From contig OZ037765.1 of NCBI GenBank assembly GCA_964035545.1, forward strand, positions 12,146,698 through 12,210,697: a stretch of DNA of 64,000 nt, written 5' to 3'. The notes below the pieces were generated by a model. It worked only from the letters and a program-made list of their open reading frames with translations, was not told where the DNA came from and made no database searches. Positions 1 through 12,100 of this stretch are shown piece by piece (position 1 is the stretch's first letter; the number at the start of each line of letters is the position of its first letter). Made by a program: the position numbers and the translations under genes. This DNA is from Bugula neritina (taxonomy: Eukaryota; Bryozoa; Gymnolaemata; Cheilostomatida; Bugulidae).

Positions 1-183
1 CAGTACTTTACATAGTCAGTCTTTTTGAAGAGTGAAACACATAACACAGTTGCCCACACTCATAGCAAAGGCTATTCTTGACTACGTTTATACTTTATGA
101 CATATGTAATCATTTTATTTTAATTCCTAACCAATCTTCTTACCTAATTGCTTTTTGATCAACTCCAACATTACAGATTTTAC

Positions 184-3100
184 CCCGAGAGCTACTCTCA
201 GTCGGGATCTTTTTCTCTGGAGAGGAGGAAATGACTGAGTCATCAACTATGCTAGAAGGTTTCGAGTCCATTGCCTTCTTTCTAAAAATGATTATGTAAT
301 AAAAACATTACATAGAGTAGTTAAAGGAAAATATCCCTATGTGCAGCAGGTAACAGTTATATTGAACTTCTCTCATTAGATCCAATAGCAAATCCCAGCA
401 AATAAAAATATTTCTAACAATGACTGCAAACAAATATGTTTTCCAAACCATTACGAGAAAATTGGTTAATTAAACTACTTAAAATGTTACACAGAAAAAT
501 AAAATTGTTTTGCTACTGTAAGACATAAACTACATAACAATTAATTCTCTGCCAATCATTGCTAAAATAAAGGTTTTTTTTTTTAAAAAATAGGTATACA
601 TTTCAGATGGCTATTACACTCTGGTTTTAAACTGAAGCCCATCTACTGCTCCATCAATCAAAACTATGATTAAATATAAGAAAATGACGATTCCATACTG
701 AGTTGAGGTACCGATGATTACAACTTAGCAGTTATATTAACTCTACTAGGTGGCTGAGAATAAACAATGCAGCAGAAAATAAACTCTTATTTTTAACTTG
801 AATTGAACGATTAGGCAAACATGTTTATTAGCAAACACCGAACTCATTGTATAGTGATGCAAGTAGTTTTAGAATGGTTTTTTCAAACACTTACATTCTT
901 TGTTCCTCATTAGCCTGGTCAGAAACTGAACCTCCAGAACTGATGTAACTCTCGTTTTTGTCACCACCATTTTGGTGCGTAGCCACAGGACTAGGAGTTG
1001 TCATCTCATCGGTAACATTACTAGACTGAAATTCATAACATATAAAAGAGATAAAGATTTTTTACTTGCATATATCCTATTATTCAACATGAAACAAAAT
1101 ATGCACAATAACTTTTTAGCCCACGATTATACTAGTATTGAATAATCACTAATCCATACATTTCCATACTGAATTTATAGCATTGAATCTCAAAACCTAT
1201 ATCCATTACTTGCCAGAATAAAATGTAGAAGAGATTAGAGATCAAAATTCTCAACATACACTTGCCTTTGCACAGTAGTAGCACTCCCTAATAATTAGTA
1301 AAACTTATTGAATATAAAAACTCACTTCAAAGGTGGCTATTCCACTAGATTCCTTTGAAATAGAACTTAGGTTATCTGGTGGGCTAGAAAGCGCTGAAAT
1401 TGGACTCGAAGTTAGGCATTGTTTTGGGTCATTGCCCACTTTAGACACCTCGTCAGCCCCACTGTTCGCAGCAATCGAGTTCAACTGTGACAATCCAGAT
1501 GTGTTGGGAGATTTTAATTCAAAAGTCTGATAAGTTTCTATTCCTAAACAAACATAACATTAGAAATTAGTTGCTCAGTTATAAAACAGAATTAAAACTT
1601 GCTTCACATATTGCCGCAATTGTCAAAAATTCAGACAGCTCTTACCTCCTTCTGCAGTGTGTTCTTTTGTAGTCTGCATTGCATCTGGAAGGGACAGAGA
1701 GAAATCTGGAAGCTCCTTGGTTACAGGTGGAGGAGGTAGTAAAGTGCTAGAAGGCATTTCAAGAGATGGTGTTAGAGACTTAGATGGCACCGGATTGTTA
1801 TGGGGGGTTGTCAAAGTGCTGGCAGTTGATTGCAAGTTGTTACCAGATGGCAGGGAAGCATTTGCAGTTGCATGAGAAAGATTTACAGGTGATTGGGGAG
1901 CATTGAGATCACCTGAGCCAGATGGAGCATTTGCATCAGATAGCACAGTCGCTGGACCTAAAATAAAAGCTAAGATAGTAGATTATAAAGCAACAAATAT
2001 TATATAATGCACTCAGCACAAAGTAGATATTCAAAATTATAAGGTAATTTATACCTGAGTTGTTAGTTTGAGGTACATTGTGACATATTTCTATTTTAGA
2101 ACTCTTTATCTCTCCAGTTTTTACTCTGATATCTTTAGATGTCATTGGGCCTTGTACAGTCATTGTATGATCAAGACCTAAAGCCATTAATAACAATTTG
2201 CATACCCCTCATCATTAGCAACTTTAATTATTAGCCTTGTCATTGTGATAAACACCATCAAAATCAGGGAACTACATTTTTATAAAATGAGCAGTATATC
2301 AAGCTTTAAGCAGAAGAGGGTTGTCATTACAAAACTTACGGCTTTTTTCCACCATTTGGTTGACCAATATACTGGAATCTTTGGCATCAACAAGTTCCAC
2401 ATACCAAAGGGGCATGGTGAGGTGAGAGTGCTACAACATTATAATTGATTAGACTTTGTGATTTGCATTGCATTTACATATGAAGTAGTGTTGCTTGAAA
2501 AACTACTAGTAACATCATGTCAGTTTACAAAAAAGAATAAGAATATAAAAAACAGTTTTTTTTATCTGAAAGCTGTTTCCTTTCTAAATTGCTCTGGCCA
2601 CAGGTTATTCACAGTTATGATGGAGTCAGGAAATCACACAAGTCTCATCTTAGCAACCCCATAAAAGTCAAGAGAATATATTTTAACATTTTAAATTTTA
2701 AACCTAAAGTGCAAGAAATCAGATTACCTCAGCCTAGTATATGATAGTAAAAATATAAGCCTGCTAAAACCTTATGGTAAGTATTCTGACCAAAGTGAAA
2801 CATCACTTAGCGTGGGGCCACACCAAGCAACACAATGCGTTGGCAGTAGAATTTACTAGCCAATAATATTTACATTTAACCTTACAACTCGCCTACTACG
2901 AGCTTTAGTTTCTATAGCTATGTCTTCAGTTATGCAACCAGAATATGACTTTAGATGAAAAAAGGATAGAAAAACTCAATCGCTAGAAAGCCAAAACATG
3001 AATTTGAAAAATGTACCAGCTAAATCGTCATCGGCCAACTAGATTATTTTCGTACAAACTTTCGGCACTGATTGTTCTACATTTTGACCTATTTACAGCT

Positions 3101-6100
3101 TATGCGGGGTTTCCCCTATTGGTCAGTGAGGAAAATCCGCTTAGTGTGGCCTCATGCTTGTAGTTTATGAAAATGTGGTGGTGCCATCAGCAGTGGCACT
3201 TTGAGCAATAGGCGCAGTACTTATCACTAGCATAAGTTGTAATACAAGTCTACACTTTTGCATAACAATAACCAAATATTGCATAAGATAGTGATTATGC
3301 TCAGCAGGCTAATTATATCATAAGTTTTTACATGGTACATATCTAACATATTATATAACTTGTAATACGTAACTGCAAAATTACTAAATAACAATAACAA
3401 CCACTTAAAGAATCTCTGACACACTTAATTTATGTAGTAATAAAATATTCATATATATTTTAGTTATCATTTGCAGCCTGTTTGAGGGTTAGATGCCCAA
3501 ATAATTTTGTAACTTTTTTAATAACAAATGTTGCACAAACATGCCTTGAATTTATTTGAGATTTTTCATCACTTTCTGATGACGTGTCCAGTCGCTTCTG
3601 AAGCCTACGATGTTATAAAATTAATAAGAAATTTTGCTGATTTTCACTGCATGCTATTCTTAACTGCAGCAGCACAGCTCAATTACTGAACCAGCTTAAA
3701 AGTTCATAATTAAAACTTTTAAGCTGGTTCAGTAATTAAGCTGTGTTGCTGCAGTTAAGAATAGCATGCAGTGAAAATCAGCAAAATTTCTTATTAATTT
3801 TATAACATCGTAGGCTTCAGAAGCGACTGGACACGTCATCAGAAAGTGATGAAAAATCTCAAATAAATTCAAGGCATGTTTGTGCAACATTTGTTATTAA
3901 AAAAGTTACAAAATTATTTGAGCATCCAACCCTCAAACAGGCTGCAAATGATAATTAAGATATATATGAATATTTTATTACTACATAAATTAAGTGTGTC
4001 AGAGATTCTTTAAGTCATATTACATAATAATTGCAAAACCGCTTTGGCTGTAACTGGTAACATCTAAATACAGTTATTTACAAATAAAGCTGGTACTAGA
4101 ATGAACTGGAACCAGCATAACTATGTATGAAGAAGAAACATATGTAACGGAGAAAGTTACCTTCTTGTGGACAAACTTCACTTTAAAAAGTCTTGGCTTT
4201 CCATTTGATGGTTTGATGAGGTCGTTGAACAACCACCTGGGATCATTGCCGAGTTCAGGTTGGTCGTGAGGGTACAAAGAACAGACAGCTGCCTAAAGTA
4301 ATCATTCATTATAACAAATAAATAAATACTGAATGATAAAACCCTAAAAAAATTCTAATCAAATGAAATATTACACAACAAAATGCGTTTAATGTACATC
4401 AACACAGTAGATAGTAAGCTAACCGTGAATGGCATCTTCAAGTCATCACTAGTGCACGCTGCCAACTTAGAGTGAGGAGCCTCCACTTTATGGCCAGTAT
4501 CCGCAATCACCACCAGTGCAATCAACTTACCAGAGGAACTCTGAAACAGACACATCACTTAGGTATGGACAAGAACAGGTGCTTTTAGAGATTCTAATAT
4601 TTCTTAAAACTTAATAATTGTGTGTTTGAATATATTTAGAATAGATTATTTTTAGAATGTTTGAAGACATTGAATGAAACATATTTCCAGTAAAAATTAC
4701 AATTATGGGAAAAAACCCAAAACATTACATATGTCATGGCAGACACGCACGCACAAAGAGCACCATAATAAATTTGCTAAAATAAGAACCAAAAGAAAAT
4801 TAATGCATGTCATGTTTCAAGCATTAAAAAAATTCACTTGCAATTAAAATTGTTTTCTAAGATGCGGTTCAAAATAGAATTCATACTGAAATTCTATTTT
4901 ACACAAATTATTGATTAAAAAACTAACCACTCGATCCTTGACACAAGGGTCCAAGACTATAGCTCTGCACCACACACCATCTTCAGGGTGGTTTATCATG
5001 ACCACCATACCAGTATGTAAATCATTTGGATAGTCACTGTACAGCTTTACCTTGCCCAGCAGTAAATTCTCTCTATAAATTAGTTTTTTGGAATAAATTA
5101 TTAGATTGAGCCTATAAATTGTAAGTAATAAGAAACCCTTTTAAATATTATTAGAAAAACAGTTCCATTACTGATTATTAACGATGAAAATATAACATTG
5201 AATAAAGTTGTATTTAAACCTCTGCTAAAAAGTGCCCAGTTTCAGTTAACAACACTTGTCCGAGTACCCATTTATAGTCAAACTGAAGCTCGGTGGGATC
5301 ACAGTGATGCGGAAGCTTACGTTCTAATAGTGAAATACGACTCGCCTAATCACTAATTGTTGCCCTTTGTAAATGCCGTGAATTAGTAAAGTTGACAGCA
5401 TAGAAGCGATTATTGAGAAAGGGTAGCCGATATAATAATAAACATATAAGTATGTCATCTAATCGCCAAAATCATAATCAAATACCGATACTTATAAGGA
5501 GTTACTATTCCTTTTGATTATTATTCTGAACCAGGCCAATCACAATACAAAAATTTTGGCTTTTACAATGCAATGCAACTCTGTGAAATTTCAACTAGGT
5601 CAACTTGAATTTCTGACTGAAAATGGTGAGAAATCCAGAATTAATAAACTAAAGCACTAAAAACATGAAAGCCTAAATTGTCATAACTACACGAAGATGA
5701 CAATATTTATGCACTAATCATAAACTCTATTAAAAAGTACCTATTTCCAAACATTCTATTAAAAAAGAAAAATAGCTTCAAACAATGAAGAAAATACTGT
5801 ACTAGACTTGACTGAAAAAACTATAAGGATTTCTTAAAAGGTATAAAATTTAAAGTATGTTAACAATTTTGTCAGTTTCAGAAAGCGCCGTCCCTATGGC
5901 TAATTGGCAACTTTTAAATCTTGTATGATTAACCAGAAAATATGAATCAACATAGGAAATAAAGTAACTCCAAAACTGCACCTAGTTATTGAATATCGTC
6001 ATTAGAGGTGGATGACTTTTGCTTAACAAACGCTGGTTTATTTATGAAGTTCTAAAGCTAAAGATTTTGCCAGAATTTTTGATGGCCTGAAACTATAATC

Positions 6101-9100
6101 ACTGTAGGGTGTTCTTTATTTATTTACACTGCCATTAGTTTCAATGAAATTGTTTGTCAAGATACTGTCTCCAAACTTGACTTATATTTTGTCGTGGTTA
6201 ATCCTGGCAGCTATCCAAACCCACACAATGATGTTTACAAGTATTTTTAGCTGGCTCAGAGCATGGGTTAAACTTGTAAATATGTCTTACTAAATTTTCA
6301 TACTCTGAGCAAGTATTAACAACAAAACTACTAAAACATTTGATGAGGTTTTCAAAAAAACCTCAGCTTTCACTTGAGAACTAGTAAATGTAACAGCACT
6401 AAATAAATAGACCACCTGCACTTGAATGCCAGCTGATACAATGGAGAAGTGTATTCACTAGACACACATAATCTAAGCCAAAAGATCCCATCTCTATCCA
6501 TAGGGTTAGAATAGCACTCCACAATATCACCAGGAGCTAGTGTTAAATCTGTAACCATCTTGTCTGTTATTTCTATAACACATAGCAGAACATAGACAAC
6601 AATAAAACAGCATATTATTTTACGCTTGAATCATATGACTAATTCTACTAGGATTGACTTGTGATGAAATATATTGGCATTAACTTTTCAGTGATCATGT
6701 CAGCCTATAAATATTGTTTCAGTTAAAATAAACTGAAAATTAAGTTGAAAATTAGACTGTGATTAATAAAGCATAAACAAAAGATCACAAAGTCATTTAA
6801 TCTTCCTCACCTGTGCGAATGGGTTTCAACTGGCAGTTCATTATTTCTTTTACCACAGCATCCGGGTTCCATTGAGATGAAAATTCAACTTTGTGGCCAT
6901 CTTGCAACATTGGTAACATGTCTTTAATGGATTCCGCATCAAACTCCACCATCTAAACCAGAGAAACAATGTTATTCAGCACTTGAATCAATCTTGTTTA
7001 TGACTTAAACTGTAAATTTAAAAAGGATGTTGTAGTTTGTCTTTAATTCAAATTAACTACATTCCTGGGCAGTTTTATAAACAATGGGAAACGAAACTGT
7101 CAAATTTTGAACTATTCAAAATTTTTAAATAAAAGCTGCATATTTACTCTTCTTAAAAATTTTTAACTTAGCTCATCAGCTTTTCCAATTAGTTGAGTGC
7201 AAAAATCATGAAGTCTGCACATACTATTAGTTTATATATTACAAACATTATCTCAAAACTTCCTCATGTATTTCAACTATAGCAAGAACAGTTTCCTCTA
7301 AATAGAAAGTTGTAATAGAAGCATGCTATAAAGTAACACAAAATGGGTAAAAAAAACCCAAGATAGTAATAATGATTATTAACATGATTGTAAAGGCTGC
7401 ATTCACCAAATAAAACCAACCGATTGTGTAATAATATTTAACAGATAGATAGAAAAGTGATTTTCAAGATGGCAGCAATAAATATAAATGTGATTTTTAA
7501 GATGATAGCAAAAATTAGGCATGCACTGCAGCTTGTTACAATAAATATATATTTCTACAACAACAAATAGAACATGTATTATACAATCAAAACCAAGTTT
7601 TATGTATGTAAGTTAGAATGTCATAGACATGCATGCTCTACATTGAAATTAGTGAATCACTCTACCCAAAGGGTATACCATGTACATGGCGATAACTGTT
7701 AGTAATGATATGTTCAGACAACTCCTACACCAGATGTATTAATTTCTAACTATAACCTTCAAGTAACCAACAAAAACATGACAGAAAACAAAGCATGATA
7801 TGGCATGTAAGCTATGTCCTGGTACAGATATGAATAAACAAGAAAATAGAACTTGTCAGTGGTACAGAGAGGAAAGAAGGCAGAAGAACATGACAAGATA
7901 ACCTGAGATTTAATACTGAGAGCTATTTTACTAAAGTCCTCATCACTTGCCGAGACATCTAGGTGAGAGATGTCGGTGATGGCAGTCTAAGAAGATACAA
8001 GAGTACGCGGTTAACACAACGGAAATGGCAAGCGGTGATGGAATACCTACTACAACAAATTTTCACAAACCCTATTTTCCAGGTTGAGGCATAAAATATT
8101 TTGCTAGAGGTGTGCAACAACAAACCTGCTCCACGTAGTGCAGAGTTATTTATAATTTCAACTTAAGATAGACTTATTACTAAGAAATAATGGCATAAAT
8201 CAGTTAACTTTTTAGAAAAGATTATAACTATTTGATTTGTATAAAAATTGAATATCCAAGCTAGAACCACAGACAAGAAAATAGGATTCAATATGCTGTA
8301 GAAAATCTAAAGCAAGATGGCAGAATTACCAGATTCATAGCATTGATGTGATTGGTACACTCCCTGACAGTTTTATTGAGAGTAGGCCTGAGCTGGTCGT
8401 AGTAAGCTACTATTTGAGCTGTCAGTTCACGCTTTTTATTTATGATTGCATTCTTGACCGACTCAAATGAAGAATTCATAATACTGAGATCAATGGATTT
8501 TCTAAAACACAACAGCTTTAACATTATGAGCAGACAACTGACCACATTTATACATTCACAAAACAAACGAAATATGTCTATTTTAACTGCTAATTTCAAG
8601 GTGAAAAGATGTTGTGATAACACATAAGAACACAGAGCAGTTCCTCAACTATTCCAATGGAATACAGACTGACATTCGGGCAGATTTAGTGCATGCTAAA
8701 AAGATACAAAGCTTTCCTAGTCAAATTATGCCATGTGTTGCATTAGGCTGTAGCAAAAGTTGCTGCTAGATTAGAATTGATCAGGTAAATAACATGTTTG
8801 ACATATGTACTCAAAGTACAGTGTACGGACGGTATCTTGTTTTTATAGATTGAATAGAAATTGACTTTTGTTTCAAATAAAAGTTACGAGCAGACATAGA
8901 CCCATGCATTCACCCTGAATATTTTAGCTGCAGGTTATGTTAACATACATGCTCTAGTACCAACAAATGTAGGTTGGGCAAAATGTTAAAATCCCTTTGA
9001 AACTACTCACTGTTTTTCCAGATCATTCTCATAGCCTTGGAGTTGCTCAAGACATTGCTGAGAGTTTTCCCTCCTTCTAATAAGCATAGAATAACAGATA

Positions 9101-12100
9101 CTCACCTAATTCAAATTTCAATCTATTATCAACAAAGGCTAGGCAAAACGGGAATAAGGGGAAATAGTTTAAAAAGTTTAAATGTAATAGCTAAGCAAAC
9201 AGTAGCTCAGGCAAAAATCAGCAATAAAGATAGATAGCATAGCCATATAATATAGAATGGCAGAATAAGGAAAAAATTGAGGAGGAAAATCAGCAATTGT
9301 CAGCCAGATGAAGCTCAAAGACAGAGGTGGACATGTTTATAGATAACTTGATATGAATGATGGAAAGAGAAAACACTCTCAGAAGCTCTTGGAAAAAGAA
9401 ACAGAACCAGATGTAGCTGTCAGTGAATAATGAAATAACAGAATAATATGAATTAAAGCAAAAATATGAAACCACATCAAGAGCTGTAAAATGGTTTTGG
9501 AACGTAGTGCTAGTATTGAAGGGAAGTGCAGTATTGGAGCAATTGAGAAATTTAACAAAAGAAGTTATGATCTCACGAGAGTTTCAAAGTGGCTCTAAAC
9601 AAAAAATTATAAGAAAAATTCAAGAAATTGGGCTATTAAAGTTTCTTCATTACTCCACTTGAATGAAGAACTAATTACAAAACACTCAAATGATGGGGGA
9701 AGAGGAATGTCATAACAAAAATCTTTAACCACAAACTAAAAGGAACTGACTATGACATTAAGCTTCCAAAGCAGTTTACAAGTTGGTAAAAAGAGATTAA
9801 CTTTATGTTGAGCCTTATTTTTTCAGGACCCTAAAACTTTTCTTAAACTCTCAAGCACAAAAACAACACCCAACAGCGGTAATTTGACAAGGTATAATTG
9901 AGTTTGCTAAGAAAGTGCAAGCAAGGAGCAAGTTCAATGTTACTGTAGACTTACTTTGATAACCAATCTTTATGCTTGTGTATGAGCTCCTCCTGCATTC
10001 TCTAGAATATAAAGATATAGTGTGTGTGTATCCATCAAGAACTGATGCATACACTGGTACTTGCAGAATATAATTTTTTCTTTAAACACTGCTACATAAA
10101 TTTTGAATTGAGACTAATAAAATCTTTGGCCACTTCTCCTGCACACACTCCAGACCGTTAAGTATTACAGCTGTTCAGTATTGTTCTAGACTCTAGAGCA
10201 TTAGCTGACAATTTTTAACCAGTACAACACTGAACTGATGCATTTAAAAACATTTTCGTCTTCCCTACATACAATTTTTCTAAAATGTATGTTTATGTCA
10301 AGTTGACTTGGTAAAACACAAGCTCAAAACAGAACTGCTAACAACTCTTTAAGTAATCAGGTAGTGTCCACTTACCATGTTTACTAGAGATTTAACATGA
10401 TGTGTTAGGCTCATTGGACCAAAGTGAACACGTTCATTGCATCTCCCACACATATACACTGGAGCTTCACCTAAAAGTGGAGTGAGAGAAAATTAGCATA
10501 CCTAATAGATATACTTCCACCTAACTATGTTGTCAGCGATTCTGTAACACAATATTAGCATATATCAAAGTTGTGTGTTTTACCAGCTACTAAAAGATAT
10601 AGAATACAAAATACAATATAGAATTCAACTTGATTAGAATTTGATTAAAAAGGAAGAAAGTGTAATACAGGTCACTCCTGCTCTAAGCTAACATTGTGAG
10701 TTATAGTAATCAACAAATGTTACAGGTGCTAAATATAAAACAAACTTTTTAGAGAGCATGTTTTAACCGAAGTAGTTATTCATTCTCAAATTAAAACAAA
10801 TATTCAAGTAAAGCACAATAAAGTATGAACTACATGAAAATTTCTAGTTTTAATCACAAACTCACACGAACACCATTCTACTGCCACTATAGGTTATTGC
10901 ATAAAATATGAATGGGTCATTTTACTATATTTAGTACCAGCAAATTAGGACCAAATATTAAAATTGGGTAAAAGTCATCAGAATACGACAAATTATGTTA
11001 TTTTTTATGCTGATTACAAAATATGTAAAAGAAAACCGATGAGGGGGAATCCTGCAACAACAAAGTGCATTTAATTACCATGTTGGTAGTAGAAATGTTG
11101 TTTCTATTGTGCAGGGCAGTGAGCAGCTATCCTTGAAAGCTACTTTGTTTAAATTATGGCTAATAAAAACATTGGTACATTTTGTACTTCATTTGGAAGA
11201 TAAAAAGTTGTACCATTGGTAGGATGCAAAGTAAACTTTATATAAAATGGTCAAATGTGCCAAAATCTAGCGTGTAATAATTAAAGTGAAGTGACTACAA
11301 ATAATCGAAGTACATTAAAGTTGGGTTCCTTTAAAAGATGCTTAATTTTTAAGAGTTCTGAGCTGTTGTTTGGTTTAAACTCTGGAAACATGACTATTCA
11401 ATTAAAACAGAGCATTGAAAAAATGATTTTTACCTGCTACTTAGAATACCAAAGTGAAGAAATTCAACCAAGTGCTTGTAAACGGCAAGAGGAACTGTTT
11501 ACTGTTATAATTTTGGTTGTGCCCGCTAGATCATCATGTAGCTTTAGGTAACGGTTACTAGTTGCACTATTTGGCTATGGTAGGCCAAGGACATTGTTAG
11601 CAAGCACATGTCTCTTTTTGATCAAGTACATGGGTCAACTAGCTTTTAGCTTTTGCATGACTGATAGCACACACTTGGCAGAAAAAGGGGTTATCAAAGG
11701 CAATGACAAGCCTTGACAGACTTATTTGTTGACCAGTTTTTATGGTTATCGGGGTAGCAGATATTCTATTTGACCTGACCAACACAACTACTGAGTTAGT
11801 GAGACACTTGCCATTTGCTGCTGATAATGCTCTAGTGGTTCATCACCCCAATATTATACTAAGGCTACTACACATATTTGCTAGTGTTGTAAGAGAAATT
11901 AGTCTTAAAATCAAAATCAAGAAGACAGAATGTCTCTATCAGCCCCTAAAATTTTAAAGCGAAAATTTTTAACTAAACACCATAACCATCAATGGAGAAC
12001 CTTTAAAAAATGTAGAAATTTCGAATAATTTGGAAGCACAATAGCTGACAATGCCAAAGCAGATAATGAAACCTCCCTGAGAATAGGAAACACTAGTGCA

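Noticed and set aside
3574-3612. CTGATGA within the palindrome arm, considered as a second hammerhead ribozyme
   Set aside because: The required GAAA after stem II is absent (the sequence reads TGAAGCC) and no stem III or cleavage site fits.
11291-11551. 86-codon plus-strand frame upstream of the LINE relic
   Set aside because: I could not match it to any LINE domain or other family. It is left as intron sequence.
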